Part shown: piece by piece, positions 15,853 to 24,740 of the stretch
Layout of the letters: the number at the start of each line of letters is the position of its first letter
Numbering within the stretch: position 1 is the stretch's first letter
Assembly (NCBI RefSeq): GCF_005233845.1
Contig: NZ_SZQL01000015.1
Span: forward strand, 98,068 to 162,067
Direction: 5' to 3'
Origin: Ilyomonas limi
GTDB lineage: Bacteria; Bacteroidota; Bacteroidia; Chitinophagales; Chitinophagaceae
DNA length: 64,000 bases
Program-made: the position numbers and the translations under genes
Notes under the pieces: generated by a model
Databases searched by the model: none
What the model was told of the DNA's origin: nothing
Seen by the model: the letters and a program-made list of their open reading frames with translations, nothing else

Positions 15853-16839
15853 TTAAATAGCAGCATCCAGTCTTCCGCCCGGCAGCAGAGCGTCTTCTAT
15901 ATTCACCTGTGCTATTTTTAAACGTGCACACCAGTCATTGAAGCTATCGTACAAGTTGTCCAGGTTTTGCTTTTGAGCAGGACTAAGCTCAAGTACATGT
16001 GCCCTGCTGATCGTCTTTACCGGGACTCCCCTTTTCCTGAGAAAATATTTTGCACTCAGGGGATAAGCAATATGAATTAAAGGATCTGCCTTTGTTAACG
16101 CCGATTGCAGCCACTTTACTTCTTCCTGCTTGTCCGGGTCATTTACATGTTCACACATCCATGCTATTACTTCAGGATAAAAATTTGCAGCGATGCACGA
16201 CATTCCTTTTGCTCCCGACTGCATGGAAAACAGAGCATTGGGTGTATGTGCATCAAAAAACTCAAACCCAGGACTGTTTTTAATCACAGCAAGTTTTGCT
16301 TTTATATAATCCTGTTCAATGGAAGTATCCTTATGAAAAAAAAACCTGTTTGTTGTTATTAAACTTTCTAAAACAGAAGACGATATAATCCTTTTATAAG
16401 GTGCAGGACATTCATATAAACCTAACGGAATATTCCCGGTAAGGTGCAACATTTTCTCAAAATTTCTAAGCAGGATTTCATCGCTCTCTTCTACATTGGC
16501 GTAATGGCTTGTTATTAATACAACTGCGCTAATGCCTGTGTCGTAAATCTTCCTTGCAAATTCTGCTTTATCTTCTATGGTTAATCCAAACGAGCCTGTA
16601 GCGACCACGGGAACACGGCCTTTCGCAGATTTTACAACACTTCGTGTAAGCTCCAATCTTTCATCTTCACTTATGCTATACATTTCGCTGCTAAGGCAAT
16701 TGGTAAAAAGACCTTTGGCACCTGCTGCTATATAAAATTCAACAAGTTTGCGTACCGCATCTTTATCTATTTTAGTCTTGAGATTATACGGTGTAATCAT
16801 TACAGGAACTAATTTCTTCTCATCCGGATTCATATACAA
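15853..16839 (-). CDS. DapA/N-acetylneuraminate-lyase family aldolase
   Basis: This family of TIM-barrel class I aldolases forms a Schiff base with a pyruvate-type keto acid. It includes dihydrodipicolinate synthase, N-acetylneuraminate lyase and keto-deoxy-sugar-acid aldolases. In the 328-residue product the Schiff-base lysine is K170 in FHKDTS, the catalytic tyrosine is Y142 in LYECP, and CLSSEMYSI (48-56) replaces the usual GTTGE-type substrate loop. It has no signal peptide, so it acts in the cytoplasm. Heading a PUL with a sialidase-fold protein, it most likely splits an imported sugar acid rather than making lysine. Sialic acid is one possibility, but no nanE, nanK or epimerase gene is nearby. 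The first gene of the minus-strand cluster, it faces the AraC gene. Confidence 0.85.
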   Translation of the reverse strand: MYMNPDEKKLVPVMITPYNLKTKIDKDAVRKLVEFYIAAGAKGLFTNCLSSEMYSISEDERLELTRSVVKSAKGRVPVVATGSFGLTIEDKAEFARKIYDTGISAVVLITSHYANVEESDEILLRNFEKMLHLTGNIPLGLYECPAPYKRIISSSVLESLITTNRFFFHKDTSIEQDYIKAKLAVIKNSPGFEFFDAHTPNALFSMQSGAKGMSCIAANFYPEVIAWMCEHVNDPDKQEEVKWLQSALTKADPLIHIAYPLSAKYFLRKRGVPVKTISRAHVLELSPAQKQNLDNLYDSFNDWCARLKIAQVNIEDALLPGGRLDAAI

Positions 16840-17284
16840 GGCTATTTACAGATAAGCATTTTATGTAGTAATTGTACAAAGCCCGTTTAACGAGACCTGC
16901 GATAATACTCGTTTTTTTGATGCAGTTTGTCTGGAATATTTAACGCTGAATATTCTCTATGAATATAGTTCTTTCAATTATGGCAACAAGCTAATCCCTA
17001 ACAAAAATAGCACAGGAGGTAAGCAAAACATTCCGTTTTCTTTGCTTATTATTATAGGATATTAGCACACTTTTAAAGCGATCATTTATTCCGTTTTTTA
17101 AAGAGAAAATTTAATGATAAGATGCACAATTTATTAAGCTGAAGGCTTAACCGGTAGTTAAGAAACTGCTCTTAATCCTGCAGTTTATAGGTTTATTACA
17201 GAAAATTGATTATACTTGATTATTTATTGTAAAATCAAAATTGTCAACCTATTATCTACTGTTGCTGTTTAAATTAATTGCTGT
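16840..17284. other. Divergent control region between the PUL and its AraC regulator
   Basis: This 445-bp AT-rich region separates the aldolase gene (minus) from the AraC-type gene (plus) and must hold the promoters of both. A minus-strand TATTTTTG octamer at 17002-17009 fits the -7 consensus and would give the PUL a leader of about 155 nt. No clear pair of direct repeats for AraC binding was found by eye. Confidence 0.45.
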
Positions 17285-18160
17285 ATGAAACCCCTTTTTC
17301 ACAAAGTACCCCTTGGCTTGCAAAGCTCTTTTGGCATTCGTCATGATATTCAACAATATTTTCCAACGCTATGGCATTTCCACCCCGAACTGGAATTGCA
17401 TTACGTTATAAGAGGTGAAGGGCTTCGTTTTATTGGTGATAATATCAGCAACTTTTCTGCCGGGGAAATTTTATTATTAGGAGAAAATTTACCCCATACC
17501 TGGAGATGCCGGGAAGCGTATTTTGAACAGAACTGCGGGTTGCAGGTGGAAGCTATTGTACTGCATTTTTTACCTACTTGTTTAGGAGAAGATTTTTTGA
17601 AACTGCCGGAAGCTTATCTGATATCAAAATTGTTTGAAAAGGCAAAAAAGGGAATGCTTATCACGGGTAGAACAAAAGAAAAATTAGCCAAACTGATGTA
17701 TGCAGCGTTGAAAGCTGTAAATCTTGACCGTATTATTTTATTGCTTTCCATCATTAAAATTTTAGCAGAAACCAAGGACTTTACTTATATCGCTTCTGCA
17801 CATGCATTTTATAAAACCAATGAAGCAGAAACGTTGCGGCTGAATAAAATTTACACGTACACATTGGCTAATTACAAAAAGAATATTTCATTGCATGAAA
17901 TTTCAGGCATTGCCAATTTAAGCACTACGTCATTTTGCCGTTACTTTAAACTGATGACCCAAAAAACATACAATGATTTTTTGGTTGAAATCAGGATCAG
18001 TCATGCCTGCCGGCATTTGATAGAAGACAGGCTTCCAACAGAACTTATTTGCTTTGAATGCGGATTTAATAATGTTTCAAATTTTTACCGGAGTTTTAAA
18101 AAGATAACGGCTATGACGCCTTTTGAATACAAAAGCAAATACCTGAAAAACAGTAATTGA
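17285..18160 (+). CDS. AraC-family transcriptional regulator with N-terminal cupin sensor
   Basis: The 291-residue product has a cupin-like sensor at about 15-100 (WHFHPELELHYVIRGEGLRF, with metal-type histidines) and a two-helix-turn-helix AraC DNA-binding domain at about 190-286. Family features there are LHEISGIANLSTTSFCRYFK, ICFECGFNNVSNFYRSFKK and MTPFEYK. This cupin-plus-HTH_18 layout is common for sugar-responsive regulators in Bacteroidota. It is divergent from the aldolase-sialidase-SusCD cluster and is probably its activator. The ligand is unknown. Confidence 0.9.
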   Translation: MKPLFHKVPLGLQSSFGIRHDIQQYFPTLWHFHPELELHYVIRGEGLRFIGDNISNFSAGEILLLGENLPHTWRCREAYFEQNCGLQVEAIVLHFLPTCLGEDFLKLPEAYLISKLFEKAKKGMLITGRTKEKLAKLMYAALKAVNLDRIILLLSIIKILAETKDFTYIASAHAFYKTNEAETLRLNKIYTYTLANYKKNISLHEISGIANLSTTSFCRYFKLMTQKTYNDFLVEIRISHACRHLIEDRLPTELICFECGFNNVSNFYRSFKKITAMTPFEYKSKYLKNSN

Positions 18161-18357
18161 CCAAGCGGCCTGTTGAATGATTATAGAATATTCTAAAATT
18201 TCGAAGAGAATAGCTGTAACTAAGCATGGCTCGTTAAGCATACAATCAAAAGGGTGAATGAAGCAACTTCCACCTGTACAGTTTTTCCCAATAATGTCTG
18301 TTAACGATGGCAGTAAAAAGCAAGAAAAATTAACACTTTTTGATATCTGAAAATAAA

Positions 18358-18390
18358 AAAGCCTTGTAAATCAACTATTTACAAGGCTTT
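18358..18390 (-). terminator. Terminator of tRNA-Leu, also usable by the AraC gene
   Basis: A perfect 14-bp stem (AAAGCCTTGTAAAT and its complement) with loop CAACT is followed on the minus strand by TTTTTT. It lies directly after tRNA-Leu and about 200 bp after the AraC stop on the other strand. Confidence 0.88.
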
Positions 18391-18394
18391 GAGG

Positions 18395-18478
18395 TGCCCG
18401 GAACAGGAATCGAACCTGCACTCCCTTGCGAGAACCAGATTTTGAGTCTGGCGCGTCTACCAATTCCGCCATCCGGGC
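18395..18478 (-). tRNA. tRNA-Leu (CAA)
   Basis: The 84-nt sequence has the 7-bp acceptor GCCCGGA/TCCGGGC, a long variable arm (TTCTCGCAAGGGAG region) typical of class II tRNAs, and the anticodon loop CTCAAAA with CAA. CCA is not encoded. Confidence 0.96.
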
Positions 18479-18508
18479 TTTTCTGAATTGGGCTGCAATA
18501 TTAGTATA

Positions 18509-19018
18509 TCAGTGCATACCTGCCAAAATACGTGTCAGGTATTTTTTCTTGTAATAATAATCTTTTACTTGCAGCAACTCTTCTTTGGCAGTAACACCTT
18601 CCTGATAATGCTCCACAATTTGCCGAACAGGTTCATATAAGTTTGATTGAATATCATAAATAGTAGATTGTATTTGCTGCAATGCCGTGGCATCTTCATC
18701 TATTTCAGCCTCTGCAATTTGCTCGTTCAGGTCCAGCATTGTTGCCAGAAAAGCACCCGGCAGTTGATTCTTTTCCTCTTCTTCCAGCAAGCCGTGCAGT
18801 TGAAGCACATATTTAATCGTTTCATCCGGCTGCTGCAATACTTTAAAAGCCCTGTTTATCAGCGATGATTTTTCCAGTGCTTGTATCTGCTCTTCCGCTG
18901 TAGCATTCGCAAAAAAATCCGGGTGGTAACGGCGGCTTAATTCATAAAACTTTTGTTTCACCTGCTGCACATCCGGCTTCATTGTAACAGGCATATTATA
19001 AAGCTCAAAATAATTCAT
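18509..19018 (-). CDS. hscB: Fe-S cluster co-chaperone HscB (J-domain protein)
   Basis: HscB brings the scaffold IscU to the chaperone HscA during iron-sulphur cluster transfer. The 169-residue product matches E. coli HscB in length (171). Its J domain covers about 1-75 with the HPD motif at 32-34 (RRYHPDFF), and the C-terminal three-helix HscB domain follows (LLEEEEKNQLPGAFLATMLD onward). The frame extends 10 codons upstream, but MNYFELY at 19018 is the usual family start, with an AGGA just before it. No other isc genes are adjacent, which is common in Bacteroidota. Confidence 0.88.
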   Translation of the reverse strand: MNYFELYNMPVTMKPDVQQVKQKFYELSRRYHPDFFANATAEEQIQALEKSSLINRAFKVLQQPDETIKYVLQLHGLLEEEEKNQLPGAFLATMLDLNEQIAEAEIDEDATALQQIQSTIYDIQSNLYEPVRQIVEHYQEGVTAKEELLQVKDYYYKKKYLTRILAGMH

Positions 19019-19332
19019 TTCCTGCTTGCATTGCGGTACAAAGTTCACTCGTAATAGTGTAAATACGAAATGTAATTACCGGCAGCATTTATTTATTGCG
19101 CGCATTGCTAAACATACTGCTCCTACAGCACGCTGATTACTGTTTTTGTACTTTTTTACCTATTACCATTCCTGCTAAACTTTTCACAACGTACACCTTA
19201 CATTTCATACTATACATAAAAAATCTTGTTTACTCCTGTCTGCCAACAGGCAGGCCTGTGTTATAAACATTCCGGCTCACAACATTTCATCAATAACCTT
19301 TACCTTTCCATCCCATACCATATACACTTCCC
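19019..19332. other. Gap between hscB and the AlaDH/saccharopine dehydrogenase-like gene
   Basis: It holds the divergent promoters of both genes. Near 19238-19255 is the short self-complementary CTGCCAACAGGCAG, an intergenic repeat word seen in variant form near 1790 and 60830. No gene is seen. Confidence 0.5.
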
Positions 19333-20535
19333 ATGCTTACGATTGGCTTAATTAAAGAAGAAAAAATTCCTTCTGATAACCGCGTTGCACTTACGCCTGC
19401 ACATTGCAAATGGTTGCTCACCAAAGTAGGTGGTTGCCGTATTGTAATAGAGCCATCTGAGAGCCGCTGCTTTGCCGATGAAGATTATGAAAGAGCCGGC
19501 GCTATTATTAGCAACAATTTAAGTGTGTGCGATGTGTTGCTGGGTATAAAAGAAGTGCCGGTTGCCAAGTTAATCCCAAACAAAACCTACTTATTTTTTT
19601 CGCATACCAAAAAAGGGCAGCCTCACAATCAGCAACTCATGCACGCTATGATAGATAAAGGCATTACGCTGGTAGATTATGAATGCCTGGAGCATGAAGA
19701 TGGACAGCGCATTATCGGCTTTGGCTTTTTTGCAGGTGTTGTAGGCGCACACAATGGCATGATGGCTTATGGCAACCGCACTAAAACATTTTCGCTTGGC
19801 CGCGTGTATCAAAATAAAGATTACCGGCATCTCATCAATACGTATTTTGGACTGAAGTTACCCAACATTAAAATAACAGTTACCGGCAGCGGGCGCGTAG
19901 CGCACGGCATACTCGAAATTATGAACCTGATGGATGTGCAGGAAGTGGAACCGGAAGAGTATCTGCAGCGCAGTTTCAACTATCCGGTATATGTGCACCT
20001 CAAAGGCGCCGACCTGTACATACACAAAAACAAGCGCACGTATCAACGCGCTGAGTTTCATGCCAATCCTGAAGAATATGAATGTCTTTTTGAGCCATAT
20101 TGCGCCCACACCGATATACTGATGAACGGTATTTATTGGGATAAAAGAATACCGCGTCTTTTTGAGCCGGAAACCATGCAAAACAGCGATTTTAACATAC
20201 AAACCATTGCAGATATTACCGATGATACAGGTGGCAGCATCCCCTGCAATCTGGGCGATGCAACTATTACAAACCCGGTATATGGGGTAGATAAAATGAC
20301 GAATACCAAAACAGCACCCTATCTGCCCACCAGTGTAGATGTAGTGGCTGTAGGCAATCTGCCCAACGAACTGCCTTGCGATGCGAGCCGGTACTTTGGA
20401 GATCAACTCATAAAATATGTGTTAGAGGACATTCTTAAAAAAGAAAGCAGCAGCATGATAGAGCGGGCGACTATTTTAAGGAATGGATACCTTACCGAAC
20501 GGTTCGGGTATTTGAAAGATTATGCAGCGCATTAA
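19333..20535 (+). CDS. AlaDH/PNT-family dehydrogenase, saccharopine dehydrogenase (LYS1)-like
   Basis: The 400-residue protein has the two-domain layout of alanine dehydrogenase, transhydrogenase and saccharopine dehydrogenase. The N-terminal substrate domain contains IGLIKEEKIPSDNRVALTP (3-21) and FFSHTKKGQPHNQ (88-100). The NAD-binding Rossmann part has TGSGRVAHG (184-192). The overall pattern, with DITDDTGGSIP near 290, is closer to lysine-forming saccharopine dehydrogenase and its bacterial relatives than to true alanine dehydrogenase. The exact substrate is not certain. It converges with trmN6, leaving only 7 bp between the stop codons. Confidence 0.8.
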   Translation: MLTIGLIKEEKIPSDNRVALTPAHCKWLLTKVGGCRIVIEPSESRCFADEDYERAGAIISNNLSVCDVLLGIKEVPVAKLIPNKTYLFFSHTKKGQPHNQQLMHAMIDKGITLVDYECLEHEDGQRIIGFGFFAGVVGAHNGMMAYGNRTKTFSLGRVYQNKDYRHLINTYFGLKLPNIKITVTGSGRVAHGILEIMNLMDVQEVEPEEYLQRSFNYPVYVHLKGADLYIHKNKRTYQRAEFHANPEEYECLFEPYCAHTDILMNGIYWDKRIPRLFEPETMQNSDFNIQTIADITDDTGGSIPCNLGDATITNPVYGVDKMTNTKTAPYLPTSVDVVAVGNLPNELPCDASRYFGDQLIKYVLEDILKKESSSMIERATILRNGYLTERFGYLKDYAAH

Positions 20536-20542
20536 ATTTTCT

Positions 20543-21268
20543 TTATAAATACAGGTAATAATCTTTCAGCAATGCAACAAACGCATCTGTATAACTTCCG
20601 GCTTTATCTTTTATTATTATGGTTGTTTGTTCAGGTTCTTTTTGTTCTCTTCCAAACAATAACATACTTCTGAATAAAGCGTGCGCAGGTGTTTGTTGTA
20701 CCCATGTTTTTTGATGTAAATAAAACCCTTCCCTTTGTGCTAAACTTTCAAATACTGTTGTACGATGATAGGGAAGTAACACAGCAAAATGTCCCGTTAC
20801 AGAAAGGTGCATTTGTATTGCAGCCAACAACTCTTCAAAACCAAGCTGATGACTGTGCAAAGCCACGTTGCGCTGTGCATTGTTGCTTGCCAGATCGTTT
20901 TGAAAAAACGGTGGGTTGGATACAATAAAATCGTACTGCAAGGAGGACGAAAAAGATTGTATAGGAGCATTAACAGCATGCAATTGCCCATGCCACGGCG
21001 AAGCGGCAAAGTTTTCACTTGCTTGCTTTGCTGCATCAGCATCTATTTCTGTAGCATGTATAATACTGTTACTTAATTGTTGTGCAAGCATCAATGATAA
21101 CAAACCGGTGCCTGCGCCAATATCTAAAATAGAATTGCTTTGCAGTTTTTTAGCGGCGATCTTATTTGCAGTCCATGCGCCAAACAGGCAGGCATCAGTA
21201 CACACTTTCATAGCACAATGCTGCTGATATATTGTAAACTTTTTAAAGCGAAAAAAGTCATTAGGCAT
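20543..21268 (-). CDS. trmN6: tRNA1(Val) adenine-37 N6-methyltransferase
   Basis: TrmN6 (YfiC) is a SAM-dependent enzyme that methylates A37 of tRNA-Val. The 241-residue product has the SAM-binding motif DIGAGTGLLSL (49-59) and the catalytic NPPF motif (118-121) of amino-methyltransferases. The N-terminal FRFKKFTIYQQHCAMKV segment and the FGREQ(K) stretch near the C-terminus are typical of the YfiC family. It lacks an RNA-binding extra domain, as is normal. It converges with the upstream dehydrogenase. Confidence 0.9.
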   Translation of the reverse strand: MPNDFFRFKKFTIYQQHCAMKVCTDACLFGAWTANKIAAKKLQSNSILDIGAGTGLLSLMLAQQLSNSIIHATEIDADAAKQASENFAASPWHGQLHAVNAPIQSFSSSLQYDFIVSNPPFFQNDLASNNAQRNVALHSHQLGFEELLAAIQMHLSVTGHFAVLLPYHRTTVFESLAQREGFYLHQKTWVQQTPAHALFRSMLLFGREQKEPEQTTIIIKDKAGSYTDAFVALLKDYYLYL

Positions 21269-21534
21269 ATTATTTCACCGAAAAGTTGTGAAGGCGCTAA
21301 GCTAATATATGAGGAGTAAAACGGAGTAATTTAAAAATTTAGCTGGTTTATTTAAGTTGTTTATTGTATAAAAATAAATGACCCTTTAAAGTTAAACGAT
21401 TGCTTTTGAGGTTTAAACCAAAAACTAAACAGAGACTATATTTGCTGCTTATATTCACAATTGACCATTCGCAATTCACCGCTCCTCATTTCATCAACAT
21501 TACTTACATTCGGCACACTTAAATCCTTACACTG

Positions 21535-22266
21535 ATGAAAGTGTTGTTATTTACAATCTATAATTTGCTTTTTTGCTTATCCATCATACATGCGCAATCG
21601 TATGAATACATGTATAAAAAACAACCCGCAAATGATTCTACCATCAACATCAAAACCTATAATAATCAACATCTAAATGCCTATGCAGATAGTACAGACA
21701 CCTCCAAAGTAATTGGCTTTGCAATAGCACCGTTATATAAAAAGCAACCCGAAAGTCCGCTTGGAAATTTAATGGCAGATTGTATGAAATTGTATGCAGA
21801 AAAACTATACAACAAAAATGTGGATGCGGCTTTTGTAAACTTTAGTGGTATGCGCGCTTATATACCTAAAGGTGATATTACCATTGGAACGATTTTTAAA
21901 GTAATGCCGTATGATAATAAGATAGTTTTACTCTCTATACAAGGTAATATATTCCGGCAGTTTTTAGATCATCAGGCAAGCCTTGGCGGCTGGCCTTGCT
22001 CTGGCATCAGCATGACTATTAAAGATAAGCAAGCCATTGACATTCAGATAAATAATCAACCATTAGAAGATACAAAAACATATACTGTTGCGGTAGCCGA
22101 TTATATAGCCAATGGCGGCAATCAATGTACTATGTTCAAAGGCTTGCTGCAGCTCAATAAGAATCATTTATTTCGTACTGCTTTGATAGACTATATTGCC
22201 TCTTTTACAAAAGCAGGTAAACCTGTAACAGCCACCATAGAAAATCGCATTGTTTATAGAAATTAA
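21535..22266 (+). CDS. Secreted 5'-nucleotidase C-terminal-domain protein, without its phosphatase partner
   Basis: The 243-residue product has a signal peptide (cleaved near residue 20, SIIHAQ) and matches only the C-terminal, substrate-binding domain of 5'-nucleotidase/UshA-type enzymes. Typical stretches are SPLGNLMADCMK, AAFVNFSGMRAYIPKGDITIG, MPYDNKIVLLSIQG and VAVADYIANGGNQC. The metallophosphatase domain that makes the reaction is absent. In many Bacteroidota the two domains are separate neighbouring genes, but here the next gene is dnaA and 420 bp with no gene lie between. It may pair with an unlinked phosphatase or act only in binding. Confidence 0.85.
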   Translation: MKVLLFTIYNLLFCLSIIHAQSYEYMYKKQPANDSTINIKTYNNQHLNAYADSTDTSKVIGFAIAPLYKKQPESPLGNLMADCMKLYAEKLYNKNVDAAFVNFSGMRAYIPKGDITIGTIFKVMPYDNKIVLLSIQGNIFRQFLDHQASLGGWPCSGISMTIKDKQAIDIQINNQPLEDTKTYTVAVADYIANGGNQCTMFKGLLQLNKNHLFRTALIDYIASFTKAGKPVTATIENRIVYRN

Positions 22267-22687
22267 TAAAAAAAAAATTTATAAACATTGCATCAATTTT
22301 CCCATTAAAATACAGGTAGCTGCCAATTTTTCAGCATACCGCAAGCAAATATTTTTTTTATATTTGATGACTTGCGAATTCCCCACTACATCTTCTAAAA
22401 ACGATTGTATGCTATTTGCCAAAACACATATAAAACATTCTTCTGTACACTCCAAAAAACAATCTTGTACAAATAAGCTGTATGTTTTTGTATATCCCGC
22501 GTTAAAAAAAATTTTGCCATTACCTGCAACTCCCTATTGAGGAAAAATTGGCTGATTAAAAAATTTTTTTTTCAACAAAAAGGTAGAAATTCGTCCTCCT
22601 GTCCTAATTTTTTTTCATACACAACAATGAAACGTTGGGACCTTACGAAATAGATTTCTTTAACTCTATAAACCGATATTGCCTATT
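22267..22687. other. AT-rich region upstream of dnaA
   Basis: This 421-bp, strongly AT-rich region with long A and T runs precedes dnaA. I could not find a cluster of TTATNCACA boxes; TCATACACA near 22615 is one mismatch away. It therefore cannot be called an origin. No gene is seen. Confidence 0.5.
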
Positions 22688-24118
22688 ATGCTATTAACCG
22701 CCGAATCCGTTTGGACTAATTGCTTGCAGATAATTAAGGATATTGTAGAGTGGCAGCACTACAAAACATGGTTCGAGCCCATTAAGGCCGTCGAACTAAA
22801 GGGAAATGTGTTGCTAATACAGGTACCCAGCCAGTTTTTTTATGAGTACTTAGAGGAGCACTACATTAATCTGCTGGCAAAAATACTGAAGCGTGAGCTG
22901 GGCAAAGATGCCCGGCTGGAATACCGTATTATGGTAGACAGCGGCAATAATGGTCGCAATGGCTCGATGGATATTGCCGCGAGCAATGGTAAAGTATATG
23001 TAAATAATGAAATGGAATTTCCACTGGTAATTAATAACCCCGTTAAGAATCCTTTTGTGATTCCGGGATTAAAAAAAGTGCAGATAGATCCGCAACTCAA
23101 TCCGGCTTATACCTTCGACTCATTGATAGAAGGCGATTGCAACAGGGTAGCGCGGCGTGCCGGTAAAACGGTAGCCGAAAAGCCCGGTGCCAGTTCCTTC
23201 AATCCGCTGGTTATTTATGGTGGTGTGGGTTTGGGCAAAACGCATTTGGCGCAATGTATTGGCAACGAAGTAAAACGTCTGCATCCCAACAAAGTAGTAT
23301 TGTATGTAAGCAGTGAGAAATTTATCAACCAGTTTCAGGATCACAGCCGTAACAATGCTATTAACGACTTTATTCATTTCTACCAGTTAATAGATGTGTT
23401 GATTATTGATGATGTTCAATTCTTCAACCGTGCCGAAAGAAGCCAGGATGCTTTCTTTGCTATATTCAATCATTTGCACCAAAGCGGTAAACAACTCGTG
23501 CTTACATCAGACAAAGCCCCCAAAGATCTTGACGGTTTGCAGGAGCGTTTGCTCAGCCGTTTTCGCTGGGGCTTAAGTGCCGACCTGATGATGCCCGACT
23601 ACGAAACGCGTATAGAGATACTGGAACGCAAAATGAAGATTGATGGCTGCGATATGCCCAAAGAAGTAGTGAAATATGTAGCCTACAACATCAGCACCAA
23701 TGTACGCGAGCTGGAAGGTGCGTTAATATCGTTGCTGGCGCAATCATCGCTCAATAAGCGCGACATAGATGTAGAACTAGCCAAGAAAGTGCTGCGCAAT
23801 TTTGTGAAAACGAGCAGTAAAGAAATCACTATTGATATTATACAAAAAATGGTGTGCGAATATTTTGATGTGCCATACGATAAATTGCTGCAAAAAACCC
23901 GCAAGCGCGAGATTGTGCAGGCACGGCAAATTACTATGTACCTCGCCAAATCATTTACCAAAAATTCGCTCAAAACCATTGGCGAACATTTTGGTGGTCG
24001 CGACCATACCACCGTTATCCACAGTTGTCAAACCGTAAAAGACCTGATGGATACAGATAGTTTGTTTAAAGAAAATGTAATAGAGCTTACGCAAAAAGTA
24101 CAGCTTGCCTCTATGTAA
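22688..24118 (+). CDS. dnaA: Chromosomal replication initiator protein DnaA
   Basis: DnaA binds origin boxes and melts DNA to start replication. The 476-residue product shows an N-terminal helicase-loading domain I (about 1-80) and a short linker. The AAA+ core has Walker A GGVGLGKT (178-185) and Walker B LIIDDVQF (238-245). The C-terminal DNA-binding domain carries the signature GGRDHTTVIHSCQ near residue 440. A TTG codon at 22679 is in frame, but the ATG at 22688 (MLLTAESVW) is preferred and matches the usual domain I start. A strong terminator follows at 24154. Confidence 0.97.
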   Translation: MLLTAESVWTNCLQIIKDIVEWQHYKTWFEPIKAVELKGNVLLIQVPSQFFYEYLEEHYINLLAKILKRELGKDARLEYRIMVDSGNNGRNGSMDIAASNGKVYVNNEMEFPLVINNPVKNPFVIPGLKKVQIDPQLNPAYTFDSLIEGDCNRVARRAGKTVAEKPGASSFNPLVIYGGVGLGKTHLAQCIGNEVKRLHPNKVVLYVSSEKFINQFQDHSRNNAINDFIHFYQLIDVLIIDDVQFFNRAERSQDAFFAIFNHLHQSGKQLVLTSDKAPKDLDGLQERLLSRFRWGLSADLMMPDYETRIEILERKMKIDGCDMPKEVVKYVAYNISTNVRELEGALISLLAQSSLNKRDIDVELAKKVLRNFVKTSSKEITIDIIQKMVCEYFDVPYDKLLQKTRKREIVQARQITMYLAKSFTKNSLKTIGEHFGGRDHTTVIHSCQTVKDLMDTDSLFKENVIELTQKVQLASM

Positions 24119-24153
24119 GATACTTACTACACCTACAACCAAACAACTTTTTC

Positions 24154-24181
24154 AAAAGCCCCGCCCGCATGCGGGGCTTTT
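24154..24181 (+). terminator. Terminator of dnaA
   Basis: A perfect 11-bp stem AAAAGCCCCGC/GCGGGGCTTTT with loop CCGCAT lies 35 bp after the dnaA stop. Confidence 0.93.
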
Positions 24182-24314
24182 GCTTTGTAATGTTACAAGC
24201 TATATAGTGTTGCTATAAAGCTTCGGTTGCAGCCAGTGGTGCTAAAGATGCCACCGCATACTTCCACCGCGCAATAAAAACTGAGCATTTATTTGTATGA
24301 GCGTCTGAAAATAA

Positions 24315-24342
24315 AAAACCTCTTCAATATTGAAGAGGTTTT
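24315..24342 (-). terminator. Terminator of the tRNA-Ser/tRNA-Pro unit
   Basis: A perfect 28-bp palindrome (half-site AAAACCTCTTCAAT) starts 1 bp after the 3' end of tRNA-Pro and is followed on the minus strand by a T-rich tract. Confidence 0.85.
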
Positions 24343-24343
24343 G

Positions 24344-24417
24344 TCGGGGCGGCAGGATTCGAACCTACGACCTCCTGGTCCCAAACCAGGCGCGATACCG
24401 GGCTACGCTACGCCCCG
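24344..24417 (-). tRNA. tRNA-Pro (TGG)
   Basis: The 74-nt gene has acceptor CGGGGCG/CGCCCCG, discriminator A, and anticodon loop TTTGGGA with TGG. It is 18 bp downstream of tRNA-Ser on the same strand, so the two are likely co-transcribed. Confidence 0.97.
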
Positions 24418-24435
24418 AAGAAAATGATTAATGAG

Positions 24436-24524
24436 CGGTGAGGGAGGGATTCGAACCCTCGGTACAGAGTTACCCGTACGGCAGTTTAGCAAACTACTGA
24501 TTTAAGCCACTCATCCACCTCACC
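24436..24524 (-). tRNA. tRNA-Ser (GCT)
   Basis: The 89-nt class II gene starts GGTGAGG and ends CCTCACC plus G. It has anticodon loop TTGCTAA (GCT) and a long variable arm. Confidence 0.96.
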
Positions 24525-24632
24525 GTTTCTCACACTCTATTTAGGGGCTGCAAAAATAGGAGTATGACTGTGAAATGCCAAATGAAAATTGAACAGAATT
24601 GTAAGAGACTTTATTTTTATATATCTTAACAA

Positions 24633-24660
24633 AAAACCTCTCCGGTAGCGGCGAGGTTTT
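24633..24660 (-). terminator. Terminator of the small membrane protein gene
   Basis: An 8-bp stem AAAACCTC/GAGGTTTT around a GC-rich interior is followed on the minus strand by TTTTTTGTT, 80 bp after the stop codon at 24741. Confidence 0.75.
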
Positions 24661-24740
24661 ATAAAAGTATAACAGTATAAAATATAATAGTGCAGGAATA
24701 ATACTGCGGGTAAATAATTTTAAACGTATATAAAACTAAC

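Noticed and set aside
14621..16839. Complete sialic-acid catabolic locus
   Set aside because: Only a sialidase-fold protein and a DapA-family aldolase are present. No NanE, NanK, NagA/B or sialic-acid transporter is in view, and the sialidase RIP motif is not intact, so the substrate is left open.
24015..24023. Perfect DnaA box TTATCCACA near dnaA
   Set aside because: It lies inside the dnaA coding region, in codons for the conserved TVIHS of the DNA-binding signature, so it is explained by the protein. No cluster of boxes was found in the gaps on either side of dnaA, so an origin cannot be claimed here.
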